Assembly (NCBI GenBank): GCA_031289835.1
Contig: JAITOW010000039.1
Span: 1 to 19,450, forward strand
DNA length: 19,450 bases
Direction: 5' to 3'
From: Puniceicoccales bacterium
GTDB taxonomy: Bacteria; Verrucomicrobiota; Verrucomicrobiia; Opitutales; JAIRKQ01
Shown here in pieces: positions 1-7,179 of this stretch. How positions within the stretch are numbered: position 1 is the first letter of the stretch; every line of letters begins with the position of its first letter. Below the pieces are notes generated by a model, which worked only from the letters and a program-made list of their open reading frames with translations, was not told where the DNA came from and did not search any database. The position numbers were made by a program, and so were the translations under genes.

Positions 1-3000
1 TCGAAATGTTTCCGATTTTCCAATTGTCAAAATTTACTGTGCCGCTGCTGTCTGCTATGCTGCCGCTCACCGCATTTCCCAGCCCGAACACCACTGCCCA
101 TTGGCCGCTACCAGCTCCAGAGCCAATGGCAGCGGCAGCGGCAGTGGCAGCTAACTTTGCACCATTACCAAATTTTCCCACCATCCAGTCATTGAAATTT
201 GCCAATTTACTGTTCATTCGGGCAGCACCGAACACCGCTGCCCGTTGATCGCCACCGGCACCGTGGCTGGAAGAGCTGACGGCGTTGGCCCCTAACATTG
301 CGTTGTCACCGAAGCCCTCTCCAATCTCCAGCTTTGAGTTTTCACCATCTATGGTTTTCGAAATGTTTCCGATTTTCCAATTGGCGAAATTCACCTCATA
401 ATAAGCCGCATTAGTGTTAGCAGCACCGAACACCACTGCCCCCTGGGCAGAGTTAGCACCTTCGGGATTGGCTTCATTGGTAAGGACAATATCGGTCTTT
501 GCCAGTAAATTGGCAAAATTACCAAATTTCCCTATTTCCCAATTGGAAAAATTCATCGCGCCATTATCCGCATCAGCCATTCCGAATACCGCAGCCTGCC
601 GATTGCCACCAACACCACGAGTACCGAAGTGGTTGGCGCTAACATCGGCTATTAACTTGGCCCTGTCCCCGAATCCCCCCAAAATTTGCACGCCATTGGT
701 GATTTGTTTGATATTCCCAATCTTCCAATTGTTGAAATTTACCGTATCACTGCGCGTATGGGCTACCCCAAATACCACCGCATGTAGGCATCCACCTCCG
801 CTTGAAGCTTTGGCTTTCAAGGTCGCATCGGAGCCGAACTCCCCCACCATCCAATCGTTAAAATTCACCGTACCACTCGCATTGGCCAGTCCGAACACCG
901 CTGACCACTGGGCACCACCCGTATTATCTCCGGTGGAAGTAACACTGGCGGCAACGGATTTTAACTTAGCCCCGTTACCGAACCCTTCTAAAATTTGTAA
1001 CTCATCGGCGGTTTGTGTGATATTCCCGATCTTCCAATTGTTGAAATTTAACGTATTTAGCCCGTCAATGGCATCGCTTCCGTTGGCCACCCCAAATACC
1101 ACTGAAAATTGACTCCCGCCGGCACCATTGCCAATACCGCTACCATCGCCGTAGGTACCAGGGCTGCTAGAAATAGCCTTGGCAATTAAAGTGGCAGAAT
1201 TTCTGAATTTCCCTATTTTCCAGCCGTTAAAGTTTATCGTGTTGCTCCCTGCACCACCGCCACCTCTATAGCCAGATGGAGCAGGGGTAAAGCCATTGCC
1301 CGCATTTGCCACACCGAACACCGCTGCGAATTGGGCACCACCGGAACCGTAGTCAGCGGAGGTGGAGGTGGACTTGGCAATGGATTTCAACTTCGCATTA
1401 TTGCCAAAACCTTCCGAGATAACCAGGTTATTATCAGCCCAATTTTCCGCGACATTCCCGATCCACCAATTGTTGAAGTTTACTTCGTTATCTCTAGTAG
1501 TTTCGGTATCATCATCCCCGACCAAATTGGAAACGCTGTTGCAAGCATTGGCCGCACCAAATACCACCGAAAACTGCCCTCCACCGGAACCTCCCGTTCC
1601 GGAAGAAGTGGAAGTGGCATTGGCGGTTAACTCGGCGTAGTCACCGAAACCGGAGCCTTCCCCAACCCGCCAATCATCGAAATTCACCGTGTTTTTACCC
1701 TCGGCACCGAAACCATTGCTTCCGTTGGCCGCTCCGAATACCGCTGCCCATTGGCCACCACCGGCACCCCCCGCGCCGAAAGAACTGGCAATGGCGCTTA
1801 TTATGGTGTGGTTGCTAATATCACCTGTGAAACTGCCTATCGTCCACTGCTCAAAATTCACCGTACCACCGTAGTTGTCGAATGCGTTGGCCACACCAAA
1901 TGCGGCCGCGGAAAGTCCCCCACCAGCTCCTCCGGAATCGCCACTGGCAATGGCTTTGGCGATCACATTAGCGCCTTTGCCGAAATTTCCCACTTGCCAA
2001 TTGTCGAATGTTCCGCCACTGATCATCGCTCCACCAAACACCGCCGCAGATTTCCCCCCGGAAGTGCCAATACTGCAGGCGGTTAGCGCAGCGCTATCCC
2101 CAAAATTTCCCACCCTCCAGCCACTAAAGCTTACGGGTTTGTTCGCTTCCGCTATGCCAAACACAACGCTGTAGGAATCTCGCACATTGTTCGTGGAAAT
2201 GGCAGATAAAACCGTATTTTCACCAAAATTTCTCACGCTCCAATTGTTGAACACAACGTTGCTGTTGCTTACACCATCTTCGATGATAGCCACTCCCACT
2301 CCAAACACGGCGCTGCCAGCTTCCGGACTATTCGTGGAAGCAGTTGCTTCCACTTTGGCCCCATTCGGATTAAAGGTGAAATTGCTCCCGTTGTATGTCG
2401 AATCATTGGTGTTTAAATACACACTTGGCACTCCCACAAACACCGCGTGCTTGTACTGGTACTTAACTTCCTTTGCCCATTGCATCTGGGTTATCAATTG
2501 TTTCAATTCCTGCTTTGATTTTAGTTTCACCTTTATATCGTTTAGCAGTAGTATTAATTCCCTTGGGGTTAATTCTGTATCCAGTTGAGCTTTTGTGGCA
2601 GGGTCTATTTCTCCAATATTTTTTATATTTTCCCGTAGGGATGCCAGCTCTGTGGCTGATAGCTTCCCGAGATCTGCGGCTGATAGTTTTTTACCCGGAA
2701 ATTTTGGCGCTTCCGCCTCCACCGAGAATCTGTAAACTTTTGTTCCCGTTCCGGAATTATCAAGTGCGATTGTGAACGGAGAGGCGGTCGCTTCATACAC
2801 ACCGAAAAGATTTATCGCCGCAGCGGGGACGCGAATATAATCCCTCGAACCAGGCGAATTTTCATATCTAGCTGAAGATGTGTACACCGAGATGAGGTAA
2901 TCAACGCTCCCGGTGTAGTCGATATTGTCATTGTTGAGCGTCAAAGTTTTTCCGGAAAAATCATATCCAGTTAAAGAAAAATATATTCCCCGGGCAACGG

Positions 3001-3271
3001 GAACATTGGTGCCAGCGCCAATATCTCCAACGGCGATGCTAAGTATCCTTCCACCGCCGCCGGTGAAAGGGGTACCAACACCGTTGGCCGGCTCATTCAC
3101 CCCGTCCGTTGAAAACCTCACCTCCGTGTCCGCATTACCAACATTCAGCGCACTGTTACGCGTCATCGTGTTCGCAAACGCACCGGTGCCGAACAAACAC
3201 ATTCCCCAGAAAGCTAACCTGCCAATTAACCGATTGTGCCAGATTGCCCAAATTTTTCCACCATTGTACAT
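1..3271 (-). CDS. Giant repeat-rich secreted/surface protein (5' part, runs off window)
   Basis: A single frame runs from an ATG at 3271-3269 to the window edge without a stop, giving at least 1,090 residues. Residues 1-33 form a signal peptide: K6, R14 and R18, a hydrophobic stretch, and a likely AFA|NT cleavage site. Residues ~34-180 look beta-rich. Residues ~189-275 are charged and probably helical (many L, K, E). From ~residue 290 the rest is a tandem array of degenerate units: a Gly/Ser-rich segment, then xVVFGxAN, then VNFxNWxIGxFG and AxLxAxA. Start choice rests on AGGGGGAG 3 bases upstream of ATG, at 3283-3276. No family was recognised. The repeats look like an elongated beta structure such as a beta-helix, and an autotransporter-type barrel could lie beyond the window; both are inference. 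The function is unknown. Plus-strand open frames here are shadows caused by the repeat's base composition. Confidence 0.85.
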   Translation of the reverse strand, partial: MYNGGKIWAIWHNRLIGRLAFWGMCLFGTGAFANTMTRNSALNVGNADTEVRFSTDGVNEPANGVGTPFTGGGGRILSIAVGDIGAGTNVPVARGIYFSLTGYDFSGKTLTLNNDNIDYTGSVDYLISVYTSSARYENSPGSRDYIRVPAAAINLFGVYEATASPFTIALDNSGTGTKVYRFSVEAEAPKFPGKKLSAADLGKLSATELASLRENIKNIGEIDPATKAQLDTELTPRELILLLNDIKVKLKSKQELKQLITQMQWAKEVKYQYKHAVFVGVPSVYLNTNDSTYNGSNFTFNPNGAKVEATASTNSPEAGSAVFGVGVAIIEDGVSNSNVVFNNWSVRNFGENTVLSAISTNNVRDSYSVVFGIAEANKPVSFSGWRVGNFGDSAALTACSIGTSGGKSAAVFGGAMISGGTFDNWQVGNFGKGANVIAKAIASGDSGGAGGGLSAAAFGVANAFDNYGGTVNFEQWTIGSFTGDISNHTIISAIASSFGAGGAGGGQWAAVFGAANGSNGFGAEGKNTVNFDDWRVGEGSGFGDYAELTANATSTSSGTGGSGGGQFSVVFGAANACNSVSNLVGDDDTETTRDNEVNFNNWWIGNVAENWADNNLVISEGFGNNAKLKSIAKSTSTSADYGSGGAQFAAVFGVANAGNGFTPAPSGYRGGGGAGSNTINFNGWKIGKFRNSATLIAKAISSSPGTYGDGSGIGNGAGGSQFSVVFGVANGSDAIDGLNTLNFNNWKIGNITQTADELQILEGFGNGAKLKSVAASVTSTGDNTGGAQWSAVFGLANASGTVNFNDWMVGEFGSDATLKAKASSGGGCLHAVVFGVAHTRSDTVNFNNWKIGNIKQITNGVQILGGFGDRAKLIADVSANHFGTRGVGGNRQAAVFGMADADNGAMNFSNWEIGKFGNFANLLAKTDIVLTNEANPEGANSAQGAVVFGAANTNAAYYEVNFANWKIGNISKTIDGENSKLEIGEGFGDNAMLGANAVSSSSHGAGGDQRAAVFGAARMNSKLANFNDWMVGKFGNGAKLAATAAAAAIGSGAGSGQWAVVFGLGNAVSGSIADSSGTVNFDNWKIGNIS
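2..2260 (-). repeat. Array of 14 degenerate protein repeats (VNFxNWxIG core)
   Basis: Fourteen copies of the core can be read on the minus strand. On plus-strand numbering they lie near 7, 174, 366, 529, 714, 840, 1024, 1208, 1455, 1661, 1835, 1985, 2108 and 2229. At DNA level the plus strand shows a recurring ccaattgttgaaattta-like block. Unit length ranges from about 40 to 80 residues; it is shortest near the N-terminus (units 12-14) and longer toward the window edge. In the nine units nearest the edge, a short form (xFGxxAxL) alternates with a long form (NIxxx, ~10-14 extra residues, then GFGxxAKL). DNA identity between like units is high enough that recombination could change copy number, which is inference. 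Confidence 0.85.
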
Positions 3272-3273
3272 AA

Positions 3274-3291
3274 ACTCCCCCTAGGGGAAGT
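3274..3291 (-). promoter_or_regulatory. Near-palindrome that can fold over the ribosome-binding site of the giant protein
   Basis: CCCCTAGGGG at 3278-3287 is a perfect 10-base palindrome. It extends to 18 bases with one mismatched pair. In the mRNA, ACTTCCCC can pair with GGGGGAGT, which includes the Shine-Dalgarno sequence, just before the ATG at 3271. The stem would be about 8 pairs including one G-U, with a tiny loop. This could sequester the ribosome-binding site, or the palindrome could be a protein-binding site in DNA. The symmetry is seen directly; the regulatory role is inferred. Confidence 0.45.
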
Positions 3292-3319
3292 CTTGGTTTT
3301 TGGGGAAAGTTTTCAAGAT

Positions 3320-3348
3320 ATTTTTTACATACGTAAAATAAATGTGAA
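3320..3348 (-). promoter_or_regulatory. Candidate promoter with inverted repeat for the giant protein
   Basis: On the minus strand TTCACA (3348-3343) is followed after 17 bases by AAAAAT (3325-3320), a fair -35 and a weak -10. Within this stretch TTTTAC-ATAC-GTAAAA (3323-3338) forms an inverted repeat with a 4-base spacer, placed where an operator could act. The AT-rich context makes chance matches easy, so this is a weak call. Confidence 0.25.
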
Positions 3349-3444
3349 TTTCATTGAAAATCTTCCCCCTTACTCTCATGTTTTCCAGGAGAAGCTCATG
3401 CACAAAAAATCACCCACTTCTCCGAGATGGAAAAATAGGCAACC

Positions 3445-3465
3445 AAAAACTTGCCTAAAGCAAGT
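3445..3465 (-). terminator. Intrinsic terminator after tig
   Basis: Reading on the minus strand, ACTTGC, a 5-base loop TTTAG, and GCAAGT are followed directly by TTTTGG. The 6-pair stem is modest and the U run short. It lies about 30 bases after the trigger factor stop codon, in the correct orientation, so it probably ends the gapA/tig transcript before the giant protein gene. Confidence 0.55.
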
Positions 3466-3495
3466 CTTAAAAAGCAAATTTGAGGTCAGAGGAGC

Positions 3496-4854
3496 CTATT
3501 CGGATTCCTCCTCCTGTCCCCTTGTAGTTTCGGGAGTTTTCTCAATTTCAGCCGTTTCTTTGGAATTGGTCTTGATCAAAAAATCCAACACCTTGCCCCG
3601 CAGTGTGCGCGTGCGCAGATCAACGAGCTTATCTCTGTCATTTTTGAGGTCGCGCACGTACTGGTCAACCTTGATCTTCTTTATCGTCACATCTTGTATG
3701 ATCATGGCTTCGATGTCCTTATTATCGATTTCGGTTTTTTCCGCCTCGGCGATTTTATCCAATACCATGCCAGCTTTGGTACGAATCTCAGCGACTGGGA
3801 GCAAATTTTTTGAAATTTCGTCTACGTAAACTTCGAAATATTTGGCAGGAATGCCCTTTCTAACTTGACCATCAATGAATGCTTGGACAAGGCTTTGAAG
3901 CTCCTTGTCAACTACGCTCCCAGGCAACTCAAATTTTGCCGAATCTGCCAAAAAATGCACGATTTCATCGCGCTGTTTGAGAAGACCCTGCGTGCGCTTG
4001 CGGCGGGCCAAATGCTCCCCTATGCGCTCCCTTAAGCCATCGATGGAATCAACTCCATATTGCTTAAAAAATTCCTCATTTAATTCCGGATCTATGCGCT
4101 CACGAACCTCCAAAATTTCGAATGTGTAGATCGCTTTTTTTCCAGCCAGCTCGGGAATGGAGAAATCTTCGGGAAAGACCTCTTCCCCTTCATCCTTATC
4201 CCCAGTTTTGCGACCAATCACACCCTGTATCACCGCTTGCACACCGTAAATCTCGGCATTGCCTGCTTCTTCCCAGGTATTCGTCTGTTTACCGTAAATT
4301 TTATGATTGGGGACGGCATCGACGATCGCCACACCATCCTCCAAAACACCGTCGTAGCTGACTTTAACATAGTCTCCGGCCTTGACATCGCGCTCCACAA
4401 GATTGTAGCTGGAGTGCTGTTTTTTGATGTGGTCAAGCTCGGAGTTCACCTCCCCGGCGGTAACTTCGTCTGAAAACGCCGTCAAAGCTATGTTTTCGTA
4501 ATCGGGTAATCCGACGTTCGGACGGAGATCGAAAGCTAACTTGCACACGAAGCCATCCTCCAAATCCTCGGTGGAATAGTCCACGACGGTCAACAGGTTC
4601 AGCTCGTCTGCCGATCGCTGAATGTTTTCGAAAGCCTCGTTGACCAAGACTGATTTCACGCGCGCATCGATGTCGGACGAAAACTTCGATAGGATGATGC
4701 CTTTCGGAACCTTACCTTTTCTGAATCCCGGCAAATTCGCAGTTGCGCAAAATTCGCTAACTATGGCATCCTTTTTGGAAGCAATTTCATCCCGCAAGAA
4801 GCAAAACGAAACCGACGAACGCGTGTTACTTATTGTATTTATTTCCTTTTTCAC
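3496..4854 (-). CDS. tig: Trigger factor (ribosome-associated chaperone, peptidyl-prolyl isomerase)
   Basis: Trigger factor binds the ribosome next to the exit tunnel and shelters nascent chains. The N-terminal domain carries the ribosome-docking signature GFRKGKVPK at residues 43-51. A middle FKBP-like region (~150-245) follows, with KAGDYVKVSYDG and a later TYTFEILEV-like strand (here IYTFEILEV). A long helical C-terminal domain ends in an acidic, Glu-rich tail. The length of 452 residues is slightly above the usual ~430. The start is GTG at 4854; an upstream ATG at 4873 is followed by a stop after two codons, so it is not the start. GGAG lies 13 bases upstream, rather far. The gene follows gapA by 131 bases and is followed by a hairpin terminator. 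Identification is firm; the exact start is less so. Confidence 0.95.
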   Translation of the reverse strand: MKKEINTISNTRSSVSFCFLRDEIASKKDAIVSEFCATANLPGFRKGKVPKGIILSKFSSDIDARVKSVLVNEAFENIQRSADELNLLTVVDYSTEDLEDGFVCKLAFDLRPNVGLPDYENIALTAFSDEVTAGEVNSELDHIKKQHSSYNLVERDVKAGDYVKVSYDGVLEDGVAIVDAVPNHKIYGKQTNTWEEAGNAEIYGVQAVIQGVIGRKTGDKDEGEEVFPEDFSIPELAGKKAIYTFEILEVRERIDPELNEEFFKQYGVDSIDGLRERIGEHLARRKRTQGLLKQRDEIVHFLADSAKFELPGSVVDKELQSLVQAFIDGQVRKGIPAKYFEVYVDEISKNLLPVAEIRTKAGMVLDKIAEAEKTEIDNKDIEAMIIQDVTIKKIKVDQYVRDLKNDRDKLVDLRTRTLRGKVLDFLIKTNSKETAEIEKTPETTRGQEEESE

Positions 4855-4985
4855 AGTAGGCTTAACGCTCCATGGATCTACTCAACATCATCCCCAGGTC
4901 AACACATTAAATTCAAAAGTTGCAGCCTAAAATATGAATCCGTCAGTTAACCCGCGCTTATAAAAGTTAAAAATTACGCTCTGTT

Positions 4986-6014
4986 TTAGCAAAATTTTGC
5001 TAATTTTTCGATCAATTGCACACAACGGCAGCTATAACCCCATTCGTTGTCGTACCAGCTCACAAGTTTGAAGAACTGGTCATTTAAGCCTATTCCGGCT
5101 CCCGCATCGAAAATTGATGACGCACTTTCATGGACAAAATCACTTGAAACAACCTCGTCGGAAGTATATTTCAAAATTCCTTTCAAGCTACCCTCGGAAG
5201 CCTCCTTCATTTTTGCACAAATTTCTTCGTAGGATGTCTTTTTCTCCGTGCGAACGGTCAAATCGACAACCGAAACTGTTGGAGTTGGCACTCGAAATGC
5301 CATTCCGGTTAACTTTCCCTTAACCGCCGGCAAAACTAGCCCCACCGCCTTTGCCGCACCGGTGGTCGATGGAATGATGTTGATTGCGGCCGTGCGACCA
5401 CCCTTCCAGTCCTTCATGGACGGACCATCGACGGTCTTTTGAGTGGCCGTGTAGCTGTGCACCGTTGTCATCAACCCTTCAATGATGCCGAAATTATCCA
5501 GGACAACTTTTGTTATCGGCGCCAGGCAATTAGTTGTGCATGAAGCATTTGAGACTATGCCATCGGCGGCTGTCAACGTTTGATCGTTAACACCAATCAC
5601 GACTGTTTTCACCCGATCGCCCTTTCCGGGAGCGGAAATGATAACCTTTTTTGCACCGGCTTTCAAGTGCCCTTCCGCTTTCTCGTCCTGGGTGAACAAG
5701 CCCGTCGATTCAACGACAATATCGACGCCAAGATCCTTCCACGGGAGCGCAGCCGGGCCATCCTTTATCGCCAAACACTTGATTCGATGACCGTTTACTA
5801 CCAGCACATCTTTCCCATCGGCGTGCACTTCACCGCCGAACCTGCCCTGCGTCGAATCATACCTAACAAGATAGGCCAAATTATCAGCCGGCACCAGGTC
5901 GTTAACGGCTGTAACTTCGATATCAGAACCGAACTTTCCACTGTCAACAATCGCCCGAAAAACTAAGCGACCGATACGTCCAAAACCATTTATTCCAACT
6001 TTTACTGCCATCAT
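4986..6014 (-). CDS. gapA: Type I glyceraldehyde-3-phosphate dehydrogenase
   Basis: This is the cytoplasmic glycolytic enzyme that oxidises glyceraldehyde 3-phosphate to 1,3-bisphosphoglycerate with NAD+ and phosphate. The Rossmann motif NGFGRIGR lies at the N-terminus. The active-site block SNASCTTNCLAP places the catalytic Cys at residue 159 (codon 5540-5538), and TTVHSYTATQ supplies the expected active-site His. VNDLVPADNLAYLVRYDS is the usual cofactor-binding segment; the Asp suggests NAD preference. The C-terminal WYDNEWGYSCRC is typical. Two ATGs stand in tandem at 6014 and 6011. AAAGG lies 6 bases before the second, so the protein probably starts MAVKVGING and has 341 residues. Length is normal for the family. 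Confidence 0.97.
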   Translation of the reverse strand: MMAVKVGINGFGRIGRLVFRAIVDSGKFGSDIEVTAVNDLVPADNLAYLVRYDSTQGRFGGEVHADGKDVLVVNGHRIKCLAIKDGPAALPWKDLGVDIVVESTGLFTQDEKAEGHLKAGAKKVIISAPGKGDRVKTVVIGVNDQTLTAADGIVSNASCTTNCLAPITKVVLDNFGIIEGLMTTVHSYTATQKTVDGPSMKDWKGGRTAAINIIPSTTGAAKAVGLVLPAVKGKLTGMAFRVPTPTVSVVDLTVRTEKKTSYEEICAKMKEASEGSLKGILKYTSDEVVSSDFVHESASSIFDAGAGIGLNDQFFKLVSWYDNEWGYSCRCVQLIEKLAKFC

Positions 6015-6151
6015 TTACCTTTCGATTAAATTGCCCCAAGTGAACAAATTTTTTTAAGATATTCAAGAAAAATGTTGGGACCGTATTCCATTAATTTTTA
6101 CCGGGGCTCAAAATTTTCACACTCGCACTAAATCGTGGCAAATGAGTAAAC

Positions 6152-6661
6152 TCAACGTCTAAGATTTTGCCTGACAAATATATTTTTGTCAATCTTTTCG
6201 AAAAAATCCCTGTAATACTCAGGATCCGTTATGTGATTGCTTTCTTCGGAGAAGAAGCCGGTAGCACGCACATCTTTCCTGTGGCGAACAAAGCTCACCC
6301 TTATCGAGCATTTACCATCAAATGTTTCATCAATGTGCGCATCGGCTACGATGTAGGACATGCGAGATGAGTCGATTCCTTCAAACATGATTTCGGCGAA
6401 ATTGGCCTTCTTTGATATCGTACTTTGTGCAGTTACTATTCCAGACTTTCTGTCCGATGTCTGAATGGAAAACCCCAGATCGTGGAAAACCGAAACAACG
6501 GCCGCAAATGCAACCTTGGGGGAACACTCAAACTCCCGAGTCTGCATGGCTTGGATACTAATGTTGCTCACCGGTGTATTATTTATAGAGCTACATCCGG
6601 CAAGCAGACACGCCAAAATAGCTAAAATAAATACATTTCCATGCCTGCTTATCGTGTGCAT
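6152..6661 (-). CDS. Unrecognised outer-membrane-type lipoprotein
   Basis: The 169-residue product has a signal peptide with a perfect lipobox LAG|C at residues 20-23, so it is expected to be lipid-anchored. The mature part begins with a Ser/Asn-rich linker. It then reads REFECSPKVAFAAVVSVFHD, LGFSIQTSDRKSGIVTAQS, several alternating strands, and a C-terminal ITDPEYYRDFFEKIDKNIFV segment. This layout (helix, strand with GxVTA, three strands, C-terminal helix) recalls small BamC-like or related lipoprotein folds, but I do not recognise the family and assign no function. It starts 6 bases after the stop of the BamE-like gene, so the two are very likely co-transcribed. No strong Shine-Dalgarno sequence is visible, which fits translation by coupling. 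Confidence 0.8.
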   Translation of the reverse strand: MHTISRHGNVFILAILACLLAGCSSINNTPVSNISIQAMQTREFECSPKVAFAAVVSVFHDLGFSIQTSDRKSGIVTAQSTISKKANFAEIMFEGIDSSRMSYIVADAHIDETFDGKCSIRVSFVRHRKDVRATGFFSEESNHITDPEYYRDFFEKIDKNIFVRQNLRR

Positions 6662-6667
6662 TTCTAG

Positions 6668-7084
6668 CTAAAAAGTCGTTGTTCTATAGGAAAAATTTTG
6701 GACTCTGGAATCCTCGTCAAAGTGGATGATTATTGTCAATGTGCGCTCACTGGACAAATGGGACCCTTTCGCTTGGCTTCCACCGAACAAAAAGAGAGTC
6801 AAATATCCACCGGACGCTTTCACCTCACTTTCGGAATGAATTTTGTCATATACCCACGTTTCATTCCCTTTCGTGTCCTTTGTTACCATGTTTGGCGAGC
6901 CAAGAACAGCAACCACGTCAGCGGAACGCATGCCCACATATATGTTACGCTGAACCGTTCCAATGGTTACATTTTCCGCATTACGCCCACGGGACGCATC
7001 GGTGTTTTGACAGCCACAAACTAGCAACGACAGCAAACATGCACACAATATTCTGAAATTTCCAACCATACACTTTTCATGCAC
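6668..7084 (-). CDS. BamE/SmpA-like lipoprotein
   Basis: This small lipoprotein has a hydrophobic signal ending VCG|C at residues 22-25, an acceptable lipobox with an unusual Cys at -2. After it, NIYVGMRSADVVAVLGSPN and the following TWVYDK match the SmpA/OmlA (BamE) pattern, in which VGM...V...LG.P is followed by W.Y. BamE itself is part of the outer-membrane beta-barrel assembly machine, but many lipoproteins share this domain, so a Bam role is not proven. The longest frame begins with GTG at 7084. An ATG at 7069 (MVGNF) gives 133 residues and a more normal signal peptide, and I favour it. It is transcribed divergently from the antiporter gene. Confidence 0.75.
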   Translation of the reverse strand: MHEKCMVGNFRILCACLLSLLVCGCQNTDASRGRNAENVTIGTVQRNIYVGMRSADVVAVLGSPNMVTKDTKGNETWVYDKIHSESEVKASGGYLTLFLFGGSQAKGSHLSSERTLTIIIHFDEDSRVQNFSYRTTTF

Positions 7085-7179
7085 CTAGGCACTGAAACAA
7101 AGCTTGTCAATAGCAAATAATTTTGTTTTCGATAAAATTTTTTCAAAAGCTTACAATGAAAAGACAGTAAAAATTTTAC

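Noticed and set aside
1..2260. Repeat array as a CRISPR or an intergenic repeat family
   Set aside because: Repeats are degenerate, of uneven length, and in one continuous coding frame with third-position variation, so they are protein repeats.
1..3271. Chlamydial polymorphic membrane protein (GGA[ILV]/FxxN repeats)
   Set aside because: The units have FxNW and VVFGxAN rather than the paired GGA[ILV] and FxxN motifs, and no Pmp middle domain or barrel is visible in the window.
6..3284. Series of plus-strand open frames (such as 414-1112, 2187-2588) rich in Pro, Ala and Leu
   Set aside because: They are shadows of the minus-strand repeat protein. They break at irregular points, lack ribosome-binding sites, and their repeats are the reverse complement of the VNFxNWxIG array, which stays open in one frame throughout.
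4230..4473. Open frames on both strands within tig
   Set aside because: They overlap the trigger factor in other frames and show no recognisable protein features.
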